This document shows, one piece after another, positions 7,734 through 17,178 of a stretch of DNA of 64,000 nucleotides (positions are counted from its first letter, which is position 1; each line of letters starts with the position of its first letter). A model generated the notes under the pieces. The model saw only the letters and a list, made by a program, of their open reading frames with translations. It had not been told where the DNA came from and did not search any database. The position numbers were made by a program, and so were the translations under genes. The stretch comes from Planctomycetota bacterium (GTDB lineage Bacteria; Planctomycetota; UBA1135; GCA-002686595): the NCBI GenBank assembly GCA_002862085.1, contig PKCK01000029.1, positions 1 through 64,000 of the forward strand, read 5' to 3'.

Positions 7734-10733
7734 TCACTCGACGCGCAGGTCGACCCGCGCGCGGCGCCCGACGACGACCTCGATCTCCTGGACCGCGTCC
7801 ACGCGGAAGGCTCCGTCGGCGCTCCGGCCGACGCGCACGCGGTACCGCCCCGGGTCCATCCCGTCGAAGCGTTGACGGCCCCGTTCGCGGCGCGACTGCC
7901 CGCGGCCCATCGGGAGGCCCGCGTCGTCGAGACGGTCCACCTGGATCGTGAGGCGCTCCCGGCGGCGGTCGGGCGCCCGTTCGACCCCGACCTCGATCGA
8001 GCCGGCACGCCGAACCCGCACCAGGAGATCGTCGCGGATCTCGCCGGGCGCGAGCGCGGGCACCTCGATGGTCCGCGAGCGCACGAACTCACCTTCGATC
8101 TGGATCCTCAGGGTCTCGCCGGTTCCCACTCCGTCGAAGCGGAACCTGCCGTTCCGTGCGGTCGTCATGCGGCCGGGCTGGGACCAGTCGCTGTCCCTCT
8201 CCAGGTCCCCGCCGGGCTCCTCGCGCAGGGTCTGCTCGCCGATGAACGCCCGGGACTCGCCGGCGATGTCGTCCACCCGTATCCCGACGTTCGCAGCCGG
8301 GCGTTCGTCGTCCACGTAGACGGCCCTGCCGGCGATCGTCGCGTCGGGGAGAGCCAGGACGAGGAGCGCGGGGTCCTCCGAGACGTCCACCTCGAACCAC
8401 GTCTTCATGGCGCGATCGGGATGCTGGACACCCGCCTCGTACGCTCCGACGGGAACACCTGCGATGACGAAGTAGCCATCGGCGTCAGCCACCGCCCGGA
8501 GCATCCCGCCGCGCCAGTTCGGCCGCAGGAGATCGTCCTCCTGCCTGATCGCGAGCTCCACGCGGGCCCCCGCCATCGGCGCCCCGGCTTCGATCACACG
8601 ACCCGTCACCTCGACCACGGCGCGGACCGTCAACGCGACCTCGACCGTCCCGGACTCCGGGACCTCGAGGGCCCGCTCCTGATCCCCCCAATGAACCGGT
8701 CTCCGTGGCTCCATGTCGGGCAGCGGGCTGATCAGCGCGTGGGGGCCGGGCTGGACCGAGAGGAAACGAGCCTGCCCGGCCTCGTCGGTCCTGGCGTCCA
8801 TGCGTCGTTGGCCGCGCGAGACCTCGTTGCGCTGCAGGAGCCGGACCTGAACTCCCACGGCCGGACGCCCCGCTTCCGTGGTCACGGTCGCGATCACGTC
8901 AGCGCCGCGGCCGAGCTCCACCTCCACCACGCGTTCGCTCCGCGGAGACTCGAACGGCTCGGCGAAGACGTACCCGTCCGCGTTGACGCCGATCTTCAGA
9001 GCGGACTCGCCAGCGGGCATCGGGAGGAGCGCCACCCCGGCCGCGTCGGTCTCGCCGTAGCGCACGGTGTCGCTCGTCCACGCCGGATCGTTCCTTCCGC
9101 GCCACCGCTCGAACCAGCGATCCTTCTCCGCGTCGCACGCGTAGACCAGCGCGCCCTCCAGAGGGAGGCCGCCGGGGCCCTTCACGCGCACGGTGAGCAC
9201 GTCGCCGCGCACCAGCTCGAGATCGCCGAGGTCGTTGATCCGATTCGCGCGGACCATGACCCCGCGGACGAAGTGGTCCTCGAAGCCGACCGAGCGAACA
9301 CGGAAGGACATCTCGCGATCGCCCATCTCGCGCGGCCCGCCGCGCCAGCGCCGCTGCATCGTCAGATCGTCGAACCGGAACCGACCGCCCTCATGATCCT
9401 GCTTCGGGCGGTCGCCCACCTCGAGGGTGCGGGCGTCGAAGTCGACGCCCTCCGGGGCACCTTCGGCGTGCGCGACCATGAATCGCTCCAGCGGCACGAG
9501 GGCCCCGCTCTCATCCCGTCTGACGACCCGCCCCACGACGACCGTGCGCTGCTTCCAGGACAGCTGCACGCCGCTCGCGGGCGCGGTCACCTCCACCTCC
9601 TCGACGGCCCGCGACACATCACGCTCGCCCGTGATCGGATCCACGAGGGCGACGCGCAGCCTGTAGGTGACGCCGTCGACGAAGGCACTGCGCCCGAAGG
9701 CGCCGGTGCGCGCGTCGATCGGCAGCTCTCGCCAGCGCTGCTCCATCGCGGTCGCCTCGCCGTCCGCGGACGCGAGCACCGCCACCTGGAGGCCCTCCGG
9801 CACGCCCTCGCACGTCCCCGAGATGGAGACCGCCCGCGTCAGCATCAGGTCGAAGCCGATGATCGATTCGCCGGGCCGGAGACTCCCCTCGACGCGCGCG
9901 GGCGCCATCCCCTGGAGAGCGGCGATGATCCAGAAGCGGCCGGGCCTGAGCTCGTCGCACGTGAACCGGCCGTCCGCCCCGGTCAACGCGAAGGCGAGGC
10001 CGCGGGTCGGCGCGACGCGGGCCGCGAGCCCGGTGAGGTCCGCCTGGCCGAACGCCAGCCGCGCGCCCTCGAGGGGACGCCCGTCGGCCCCGCGAACCGT
10101 GCCCTCGACCGTGAGTCCCGGGCGGAGCGCGATCGCGCCGATGTCATGGGGCAGCGTCGCTCCCATTCGCTCGCCGGGCGGACGCGCCGGGACGTGTCCG
10201 GGCGCTCTCACGAGGATCCCGAGCTCGCGGTTCGCCTCGAGCTCGGGAGCCGCCGGTGGGAGCGGAACGGTGAACACGCCGTCGTCACCAGCTTCCACGT
10301 CGGCGACCTGATCGGAGCCCATGCGAGGCGTGAGGCCCTCCGCGAGGTCGAGAGGGCTCGCCTCGAGGCCGAGCGGGATCGAGGAGCGACGCGTGGTGGC
10401 GAGGAGACGCGCGCCCGCGAGGGGCGCGCCAGCCCCGTCGGTCGCGACCCCGACGAGCTGAGCCTGGACCGCGCGTTGGAGGGCGCTCGCAGGATCGCCG
10501 GCCGTGACCCGAGCCACCGAGCGAGCCTCCGCGTCCACGCCATCGACCGCGCTGACCTCGCCCGTGAGACGCGCGGCCTCCTCCGCGTCGCGTCCGGCCA
10601 CGTCGCGACGGTCCGCGACGCGGGCCGCGCCGTCGGACGTGGGCGGCTCACCGCCGGAGATCATCAGGAAGGTGACCAGCAGCAGCGCGACCGCGAGGAC
10701 CGCGGCGATGACCTTGGACGAAGAGGCTCGCAT
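7734..10733 (-). CDS. Large carboxypeptidase-regulatory-like repeat protein, membrane-anchored
   Basis: 999 residues. The N-terminal segment KVIAAVLAVALLLVTFLMIS is a signal anchor, so the rest should be outside the cytoplasm. Repeats of the type 'GxVxDxxGxPLxGAxV', for example VEGTVRGADGRPLEGARLAF, and 'TDADGRF.....PGxY', for example TGADGRFTCDELRPGRF, recur through the whole length. They match the carboxypeptidase regulatory-like (Ig-like, transthyretin-type) fold, about eight or more copies. No enzymatic domain is visible. The function is probably structural or carbohydrate/surface binding. Its stop lies 9 nt from the stop of the convergent dehydrogenase gene. Confidence 0.75.
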   Translation of the reverse strand: MRASSSKVIAAVLAVALLLVTFLMISGGEPPTSDGAARVADRRDVAGRDAEEAARLTGEVSAVDGVDAEARSVARVTAGDPASALQRAVQAQLVGVATDGAGAPLAGARLLATTRRSSIPLGLEASPLDLAEGLTPRMGSDQVADVEAGDDGVFTVPLPPAAPELEANRELGILVRAPGHVPARPPGERMGATLPHDIGAIALRPGLTVEGTVRGADGRPLEGARLAFGQADLTGLAARVAPTRGLAFALTGADGRFTCDELRPGRFWIIAALQGMAPARVEGSLRPGESIIGFDLMLTRAVSISGTCEGVPEGLQVAVLASADGEATAMEQRWRELPIDARTGAFGRSAFVDGVTYRLRVALVDPITGERDVSRAVEEVEVTAPASGVQLSWKQRTVVVGRVVRRDESGALVPLERFMVAHAEGAPEGVDFDARTLEVGDRPKQDHEGGRFRFDDLTMQRRWRGGPREMGDREMSFRVRSVGFEDHFVRGVMVRANRINDLGDLELVRGDVLTVRVKGPGGLPLEGALVYACDAEKDRWFERWRGRNDPAWTSDTVRYGETDAAGVALLPMPAGESALKIGVNADGYVFAEPFESPRSERVVEVELGRGADVIATVTTEAGRPAVGVQVRLLQRNEVSRGQRRMDARTDEAGQARFLSVQPGPHALISPLPDMEPRRPVHWGDQERALEVPESGTVEVALTVRAVVEVTGRVIEAGAPMAGARVELAIRQEDDLLRPNWRGGMLRAVADADGYFVIAGVPVGAYEAGVQHPDRAMKTWFEVDVSEDPALLVLALPDATIAGRAVYVDDERPAANVGIRVDDIAGESRAFIGEQTLREEPGGDLERDSDWSQPGRMTTARNGRFRFDGVGTGETLRIQIEGEFVRSRTIEVPALAPGEIRDDLLVRVRRAGSIEVGVERAPDRRRERLTIQVDRLDDAGLPMGRGQSRRERGRQRFDGMDPGRYRVRVGRSADGAFRVDAVQEIEVVVGRRARVDLRVE

Positions 10734-10908
10734 GTGGGCCGCTCAAGTTAGGGCGTGGGTGCCGCCAATGTCCGGACCCCCAACCAGTTGACGCACCTCG
10801 AACAGGCCGGCGCGCCGGTAGGGCGGCGTGGGGCCGCACCGTGCGGCACCCGTCGATTCGACGCGGGCGTGCGCTGGCGATGCGGCCGGCTCCTGTCCGT
10901 CGGGCGCG

Positions 10909-12369
10909 TCAGCGGCGAGAACCGCGGTAGGCCCCCGTACGGAAGACCTCGGCGCCGCCGACGCTGCGGGGATCCCCCAGAGTCCGAAGGCGGACGTCGA
11001 GACGAGCGCGAAGCGCGACGAGGGTCTCCGCGTGGGCCGGATCGGACGCGAGGTCCTCGACCTGGTACCGGTCGGAGGTGAGGTCGAACAGCTCCTCCGC
11101 CGGGCGCCTGCCGAAGCACAGGTCGAAGGCCGTCGGGTGCTCGTCTCGATGGTCCAGCAGGTAGCTCTTGGTCGGCCCGTTGTCGCAGTCGCGGAACGGC
11201 CGCTTCCCGGGCGCCTCCCACCCGGCGGGCCAGCCCTCGGGCTCGATGTTCCGCACGTAGAGCCAACGCTCCCCGCGCAGCGCGCGCATGGGATAGCCGC
11301 CATCGTGTCCGCGCTGCGCCACCGTGTGGCGCTCTCGTCCGAGGACGACCGCGTCCCGCCACGACGCGCGCGTCCCCGGCTCCGATCGGAGGAGGGGGAC
11401 GAGGCTCCGGCCGGTCATGGCCTCGGGCACGGGGACTCCGCAGGCCTCCAGGAAGGTGGGCGCGAGATCGATCAGCGAGACGATGCGCTCCTCGACGCGG
11501 CCCGCTGACCCGGCTCCTGGCCAGCGCACCACCAGCGGCACGCGACTGCCGAGGTCGTAGAGGTTCGTCTTGCCGCGCGGGAAGGGCCAGCCGTGGTCCC
11601 CGGTCATCACGACGACGGTGCGCTCGAGCTCGCCGTGCTCCTGGAGCAGCGCCAGCGCGCGGCCCACGTCGGCGTCGAAGCGCTCGACCTCCGCCAGGTA
11701 GTCCGCGATGTCGCCGCGGATGACCGGCGCGTCCGGGTAGGGCGGCGGTACGTCCACGTCGGCGGGGTCGATCCCGCTCGCCGCGCCCGACGCTCGTACG
11801 TAGGGCCGATGCGGATCGCTCGCCCCGAGCCAGAAGCAGAAGGGCGTGCCCGAGGGGCGCGCGTCGAGGAAAGCCTCGAACGACTGGTAGCGTCTGCCCG
11901 CCGGGTTGCGCTCGCGGCCCTGGGCCTTCCAGTTCCCCGGCCCCCACGCCTTGCGCCAGTGCCCCACGTGGTATCCCGCGTCCTCGAGGAGGAGCGGATA
12001 GACCTCGTGCTCGGGGCCGAGCGTGCTCCACAGGTTCGCGCCCTCCCCGAGCCGGAAGAAGTGCTGGCCGGTGAGGATCGCGTTCCGCGACGGCGTGCAC
12101 GAGGGGCTCGAGACGAACGCTCGATCGAACAGCACGCCGCTCGCCGCGAGCCCGTCGAAGGTCGGGGTGCGCGCCGCGCTGTCCCCGAGCACGCCCGCGT
12201 GGGGCCAGCCCCAGTCGTCGGCGATGGCGAAGAGGACGTTCCAGCGGGAGCCCTCGGACGGCTCCGGCGACGATTCCTGCGCCCGCTCGTGGACCCGCTC
12301 CTGGGAGCCTGAGCGCGCCCCTGAGAGCGCGGCGAGGGACGCGACGACGAGCAGGGCGCGGAGGATCAC
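10909..12369 (-). CDS. Sulfatase (arylsulfatase family), secreted
   Basis: 486 residues from a GTG at 12369, which gives a clean signal peptide (VILRALLVVASLAALSG). The longer track start is a TTG at 12420 overlapping the upstream stop by 4 nt (TTGA), but its 17 extra codons do not have the local codon usage. The formylglycine motif CTPSR (Cys about 91) is followed by ILTGQHFF. Metal ligands DDWGW follow NVLFAIA, and TGDHGWPF supplies the Asp/His pair later. A phosphatase-like fold with C-terminal subdomain follows. The CxPxR type needs formylglycine-generating enzyme. The closest character is the iduronate/heparan sulfatase-like group common in planctomycetes; the substrate is unknown. Confidence 0.85.
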   Translation of the reverse strand: MILRALLVVASLAALSGARSGSQERVHERAQESSPEPSEGSRWNVLFAIADDWGWPHAGVLGDSAARTPTFDGLAASGVLFDRAFVSSPSCTPSRNAILTGQHFFRLGEGANLWSTLGPEHEVYPLLLEDAGYHVGHWRKAWGPGNWKAQGRERNPAGRRYQSFEAFLDARPSGTPFCFWLGASDPHRPYVRASGAASGIDPADVDVPPPYPDAPVIRGDIADYLAEVERFDADVGRALALLQEHGELERTVVVMTGDHGWPFPRGKTNLYDLGSRVPLVVRWPGAGSAGRVEERIVSLIDLAPTFLEACGVPVPEAMTGRSLVPLLRSEPGTRASWRDAVVLGRERHTVAQRGHDGGYPMRALRGERWLYVRNIEPEGWPAGWEAPGKRPFRDCDNGPTKSYLLDHRDEHPTAFDLCFGRRPAEELFDLTSDRYQVEDLASDPAHAETLVALRARLDVRLRTLGDPRSVGGAEVFRTGAYRGSRR

Positions 12370-12416
12370 GGACGGAGCCTGGCGCAAGGATCCGGAAGCG
12401 CGCAGGGGCTCATGCC

Positions 12417-13841
12417 TCAACGGCGCTCGGGGTCGAAGCCGGACCCGGTCGAGCGGAAGAAGAGGCGGCCGCGACCGAGCTCGCTCTCGCTGACGTTCCG
12501 GACGTGGTCCTCGATCAGGTACAGGTTGCCGCCGTCCAGCACGGCGAGCGCCGCCTCGACGATCTCCGTCGACTCCGGCTCGAGCTCTCCCTCCGCCAGG
12601 GCAGCGATCTCGCCTCGCGCCTCGACGCAGCGGCCGAGGGCCAGAGCCAGGACAGCGGCGTCGCGGTCGGGCGGCGCCGCCTCCGCGAGCTGCTCACGGA
12701 GGAAATCGAGGGCGCGCTCCTGGGGCAGCGCGTGCCCGAGTCCGAGGATCGCGCTGCGGCGGACGAGCTCGTCCTTGTCCTTCTCCGCGGCCTTCAGGAC
12801 GACCCTCAAGGCCCCCTTGTCATCGGCCCCGCACGCCGCGACCGCGCGGATCCACTCGGGCCGGACCGACGGGTCCTTCTCCTTCTTCCAGGCCTTCATC
12901 GCGGCGGAGAGCCCATCGGGGTCTCCGAGCTGCTCGAGGGCGACGGCCACCTGGGCGCGACGGACAGCGCGTTCACTCGTCGCCTCCGCCGTGATCGAGT
13001 CGAGGAAGGCCGAGGTCGAGACGAGCCCCATGAGCCCGACGACACCGTCCACGATGCCCTGAGCCATGCCGGAGAGATCCCAGAGCCCGAGCTGCTTCTC
13101 GATGAACGCGGCGGCGTCCTCCTCGTCCGTGAACATGATCTCGAAGACCGCGCGCTGATCGCGCATCGAGAGGAAGCGCTTCTGCATCTCCGCGGTCATG
13201 GCCTCCAACTCGTCGGGCAGCAGGCCGCGTCCGATCTCGTCGCTGTCGAGGGTGCGGAAGGTCTCGCCGAGGAGCAGGCGTCGCGGCGGGCGCGCCCCCC
13301 GGGGGAGGTCCGGGATCTCCTCGGCGCCCGCCCGGCGCAGCGCCTCGGTCGTGCACCAGGCGAACTCGAGCTCGTCGATCTCGAAGGGGCAGGAGAGGAG
13401 CACCTCGCCCGCGGGCGAGAGCCAGACGTGATGCGGGAGCGCGATGACGTCCTTCTCGTTGGGCGTGATCCAGCGCTCCTTGACGGCCTCCATGTTGCCG
13501 CGATGCTGGATGGGCTCCATGTCCCCGAAGTCGGGCAGGCGCTTGGCCTCCTTCCCGTCGAAGGACCACGCCGCGACGTTGACGGTCCGGGCGAGGAGCG
13601 GCGCGACGACCTTCGAGCTGTAGAGGCGCTTCTCGTGGAGGCGCGTTCGTCCCTCTCCGAGCTCGCCGAGCGCGAGCATCACCACGCGCGCTTCGGCCGC
13701 GGCCTCATCGAGGGCCTCGTCCACGTCTGCGACCCACGCGACCCGCGACGGACCCACGTTGACGAGCGCCAGGAGGAGCGCCGCGACCAGCGCGCCGGCG
13801 AACGAGTGAACGGATTGGAGTCTGGGGAGCCGTGCCGACAT
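12417..13841 (-). CDS. Thioredoxin-fold plus HEAT-repeat exported protein
   Basis: 474 residues from the ATG at 13841 (MSARLPRLQS), followed by a signal/anchor helix AGALVAALLLALVNVG. The track ORF begins further out at 14222 with an arginine-rich shadow. Residues about 40-190 resemble a thioredoxin-like domain (EARVVMLALGELGEG... HHVWLSPAGEVLLS) but have no CxxC, so redox activity is unlikely. Residues about 330-450 contain HEAT-like helical repeats (DPSVRPEWIRAVAACG, DELVRRSAILGLGHAL). It is directly upstream of the sulfatase gene. The likely role is binding or scaffolding in the periplasm; the specific function is unknown. Confidence 0.65.
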   Translation of the reverse strand: MSARLPRLQSVHSFAGALVAALLLALVNVGPSRVAWVADVDEALDEAAAEARVVMLALGELGEGRTRLHEKRLYSSKVVAPLLARTVNVAAWSFDGKEAKRLPDFGDMEPIQHRGNMEAVKERWITPNEKDVIALPHHVWLSPAGEVLLSCPFEIDELEFAWCTTEALRRAGAEEIPDLPRGARPPRRLLLGETFRTLDSDEIGRGLLPDELEAMTAEMQKRFLSMRDQRAVFEIMFTDEEDAAAFIEKQLGLWDLSGMAQGIVDGVVGLMGLVSTSAFLDSITAEATSERAVRRAQVAVALEQLGDPDGLSAAMKAWKKEKDPSVRPEWIRAVAACGADDKGALRVVLKAAEKDKDELVRRSAILGLGHALPQERALDFLREQLAEAAPPDRDAAVLALALGRCVEARGEIAALAEGELEPESTEIVEAALAVLDGGNLYLIEDHVRNVSESELGRGRLFFRSTGSGFDPERR

Positions 13842-14058
13842 GACCAGCCACGGTGACCCGCTGCGCGCCGCCGCACAAGGGCTCCACCGCGCATTGGGAC
13901 CCGCGGGCGCTGTATTTCCCGGGAGATACAGGGCTCTCACGTCGAAGCGTCGGCGAGGCCGCGCCGTGACGCGGGAGCGTCGCCGGCCGCGCGGGCGAGA
14001 GGGAATCGCTCGAACGATCGGCAGCACCGATCGCGGCCCTCGCGCCCTGGCCCCCTGC

Positions 14059-16830
14059 TCAGGCCATGACCGGCGGCGCGTAGCTCGTGAGCTTGATGCC
14101 GTCCACGGCGGCGAGGTACTCCTCCATCGTCGGAGTCCGGCCGAGGATCGTGGAGAGCACGACGACGGGCGTCGAGGCGAGGAGTGACTCGCCCGTCTTC
14201 TCGGCGCTGTCGGCGACGACACGCCCCTTGAACAGGCGCGTCGACGTGGCCATGACCGTGTCGCCCTTCGCGGCCTTCTCCTGGTTGCCCATGCACAGGT
14301 TGCAGCCCGGCCGCTCGAGGTAGAGCATGTTCTCGTACTCGGTGCGCGGCTTGCTCTTCGGGGCGAGGTCGTCGAACTCGAAGCCCGAGTACTTCTGCAG
14401 GATCGCCCAGTCGCCCTCGGCCTTCAGCTCGTCGACGATGTTGTAGGTCGGCGGCGCGACCACCAGCGGCGCCTTGAACTCGACGGCCCCGTACCGCGCC
14501 TCGACGTTCTTCAGCATCTGCGCGAGGATCTGCATGTCGCCCTTGTGGATCATGCAGGAGCCGACGAACCCGAGGTCGACCTTCTTCCGCCCGCCGTAGT
14601 AGGAGATGGGACGGATGGTGTCGTGGGTGTAGCGCTTGGACACGTCCTCGTTGTGCACGTCGGGGTCGGCGATCATCGGCTCGTCGATGATGTCGAGGTC
14701 CACGACGAACTCGGCCGAGTACCGCGCGTCCGCGTCGGGTGCGAGAGGCGGCACCTCGCCGGAGCGGAGGCCGTCGATGCGCGCGTCGGCCATCTCGATG
14801 AGCCCGGCGAGCACGGCCTTCTCGTTGTCCATGCCCTTCTCGACCATGATCCGGATGCGGTCACGGGCGATCTCCAGGGACTCGATCAAGGTCTCCGGCT
14901 CGGAGATGCAGATCGAGGCCTTCGCCTTCATCTCAGCGGTCCAGTCGGTGAACGTGAAGGCCTGGTCGGAGAGGAGCGTTCCGATGTGCACCTCGATGAC
15001 CTTGCCCTGGAAGACGTTCTCGCCGAACTCCTTCAGCATCTGCGCCTGGGTGGCGTGGACGACGTCCCGGAAGTCCATGTGGTCCTTGAGCGTGCCCTTG
15101 AAGGTGACCTTAACGGACTCGGGGATCGGCATCGTCGCCTCGCCCGTGGCGAGGGCGAGAGCGACCGTTCCCGAGTCGGCGCCGAAAGCCACGCCCTTGC
15201 TCATCCTCGTGTGGGAATCGCCACCGATGATCACGGCGCGGTCGTCGACGGTGATGTCGTTCAGGACCTTGTGGATGACGTCGGTCATCGGCGCGTAGTC
15301 ACCCTCGGGGTCGCGCGCGGTGATCAACCCGAAGTCGTTCATGAAGCTCATGAGCTTGGGGATGTTGCGCTGCGCCCTCGCGTCCCAGACGGACGCCGTG
15401 TGGCAGCCCGACTGGTAGGCGCCGTCGACGGTCGGCGAGATGACGGTCGCCGCCATCATCTCCAGCTCCTGGGAGGTCATCAGACCCGTCGTGTCCTGGG
15501 AACCCACGATGTTCGCCCTGACGCGCACGTCCGACCCCGCGTGGAGGACCTTGCCCGGGGTCGTGCCCACGGCATTGCGGTTGAAGATCTTCTCGACCGC
15601 GGTGAGGCCCTGGCCGGCGTGGGAGATCTCCTTGGAGGCCGCGTAGACCGCGGGCGCCTCGACGCCGAGGATCGCCGCCGCCGTGGACTGCAGCTTCTTG
15701 CCGAAGACGACGGCGTAGGAGCCCTGGGCCCGGATGAACTCGAGCTTCTGGGGCGTGAGCGCCGAGGAGATGTCGGCCAGCTCGGTGACGCCGTCCTCGC
15801 TCAGGAGCTTCTTGGTGGTCGTGTTGATGGTGAGCACCGTGCCCGTGTCCACCGAGAAGACCTGCTCGAGCACGGCGTCGCCGTCCTCGTCCACGACCGG
15901 CTCGCCGTCGTCGCCGAGCTTCTTGACCCAGTTCTTCAGGTCGATCCCGATGCCGCCGGTGACGCCGACGGTCGTCAGGAAGATCGGCGAGATCCCGTTC
16001 GTGCCGCCGACGATCGGCGCGATGTTGATGAAGGGCACGTACGGGCTGGCCTGGACGCCGGTCCAGAGGGCGACGTTGTTCACGCCCGACATGCGCGAGG
16101 ACCCCACCCCCATGGTCCCCTTCTCGGCGACGAGCATGACGCGCTTGTCGGGGTGCTGCGCCTTGAGCGCGGTGAGGCGCGCCTGGGCCTCCTCGTCGTG
16201 CTCGAACAGGCACTGGCCGTGCAGCTCGCGGTCCGAGCGCGAGTGCGCGTCGCTCCCCGGGGACAGGAGGTCCGTGGAGACGTCGCCGACGGCGGTGACG
16301 TAGGTCACCACCTCGATGATCTCGTCCACCGGCGGCAGCTTCGTGAAGAACTCTGCCTTCGTGTAGCTCTCGAGGATCCCGGTGGCGATGGCGCTGCCGC
16401 CGCAGTGAGCCTCCCGGAGGCGATGCGTGTCGGCCTCGTAGAGGAAGACCTGGGTCTTGAGGACCTCGGCCGCCTTCCCCGCGGCCCCGGCGTCGTCGCC
16501 GAGGGCGATGTCGATGAGCGCCTCCACCGAGGGGCCGCCCTTCATGTGGGACAGGAGCTCGAAGGCGAAGTCGGCGGTGATCCCCTCGACGGCGCTCCGG
16601 CCCAGGGCGACGTCCTTGAGGAAGCGCGCCTTCACGCCGGCGGCGCTGGTCGTGCCGGGCAGGGTGTTCCTGACGAAGAAGTCCAGCGACGCCTCCCGGT
16701 GCTCGCTGGCCGCGTCCGTCATGTTCGCGATCAGCGCCTCGACGAGGACGGCGTCCTCGATCGGCTTGGGGTGGAGTCCTTGCTTCTTGCGCTCCTCGAT
16801 CTGGTCGAGGTAGTCGGAGTAGACGCTCAT
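14059..16830 (-). CDS. acnB: Aconitate hydratase B / 2-methylisocitrate dehydratase
   Basis: 923 residues from the ATG at 16830 (MSVYSDYLDQIEERKKQGLHPKP). This matches the AcnB N-terminal HEAT-like domain start; the track start at 17130 adds an Arg/Pro-rich shadow. AcnB proteins are usually about 850-870 residues, so this one carries modest insertions, for example an acidic stretch near GDDGEPVVDEDGDAVLE. The 4Fe-4S ligands are visible as GSCMIHKGD and GCNLCMGNQ. Substrate-site segments SQDTTGLMT and GGDSHTR are conserved. It interconverts citrate and isocitrate in the TCA cycle and can act in the methylcitrate cycle. It stands alone with a long upstream gap. Confidence 0.96.
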   Translation of the reverse strand: MSVYSDYLDQIEERKKQGLHPKPIEDAVLVEALIANMTDAASEHREASLDFFVRNTLPGTTSAAGVKARFLKDVALGRSAVEGITADFAFELLSHMKGGPSVEALIDIALGDDAGAAGKAAEVLKTQVFLYEADTHRLREAHCGGSAIATGILESYTKAEFFTKLPPVDEIIEVVTYVTAVGDVSTDLLSPGSDAHSRSDRELHGQCLFEHDEEAQARLTALKAQHPDKRVMLVAEKGTMGVGSSRMSGVNNVALWTGVQASPYVPFINIAPIVGGTNGISPIFLTTVGVTGGIGIDLKNWVKKLGDDGEPVVDEDGDAVLEQVFSVDTGTVLTINTTTKKLLSEDGVTELADISSALTPQKLEFIRAQGSYAVVFGKKLQSTAAAILGVEAPAVYAASKEISHAGQGLTAVEKIFNRNAVGTTPGKVLHAGSDVRVRANIVGSQDTTGLMTSQELEMMAATVISPTVDGAYQSGCHTASVWDARAQRNIPKLMSFMNDFGLITARDPEGDYAPMTDVIHKVLNDITVDDRAVIIGGDSHTRMSKGVAFGADSGTVALALATGEATMPIPESVKVTFKGTLKDHMDFRDVVHATQAQMLKEFGENVFQGKVIEVHIGTLLSDQAFTFTDWTAEMKAKASICISEPETLIESLEIARDRIRIMVEKGMDNEKAVLAGLIEMADARIDGLRSGEVPPLAPDADARYSAEFVVDLDIIDEPMIADPDVHNEDVSKRYTHDTIRPISYYGGRKKVDLGFVGSCMIHKGDMQILAQMLKNVEARYGAVEFKAPLVVAPPTYNIVDELKAEGDWAILQKYSGFEFDDLAPKSKPRTEYENMLYLERPGCNLCMGNQEKAAKGDTVMATSTRLFKGRVVADSAEKTGESLLASTPVVVLSTILGRTPTMEEYLAAVDGIKLTSYAPPVMA

Positions 16831-17178
16831 GTTCGGCTGGGCGAGATCGTCGACGGCGCCGGGCTCGGCACGGTGCGCGCGACCGCGTTCGGTGGGATGG
16901 GTGTGAGCGACCCGCTCAGGGCGGGCGACGGCGCGAGACGCGCGCGGGCTCGCGCGTGCCTCACCCCCGTCCGGGGCCGCTCGGGCCCTCGTGGGAAGGA
17001 GCCCCGGAGACCGGCCCGGAGGGGCTCCTGGCACGGATCGGGGCGACCAAGATAGGCCCTCCACGCCCGCCGACCACCGGCGCCAGCCGATTCCCGGCGG
17101 GCGCCGCGGCCGATCTCGACCGGAGCCCACCTCGGAGGCCCTGCTCGTCGCGCCAGCGCCCCGATCCCGGACCGCTGG
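16831..17178. other. 348-bp intergenic region upstream of acnB
   Basis: No credible gene is visible. The region probably holds the acnB promoter and leader. The only AT-containing element is TATCTT on the minus strand (near 17052-17057), a possible -10. An inverted repeat AGGAGCCCC / GGGGCTCCT (16997-17005 and 17021-17029) could fold in the leader RNA. Neither is proven. Confidence 0.4.

Noticed and set aside
7872-10751. 959-aa plus-strand ORF
   Set aside because: It is antisense shadow of the 999-aa repeat protein, which has a signal anchor and family repeats. The shadow has charge-rich, structureless composition.
14059-17130. 1,023-residue aconitase with an N-terminal extension
   Set aside because: The extra 100 residues are low-complexity Arg/Ala/Pro; the AcnB family N-terminus begins at the ATG at 16830.
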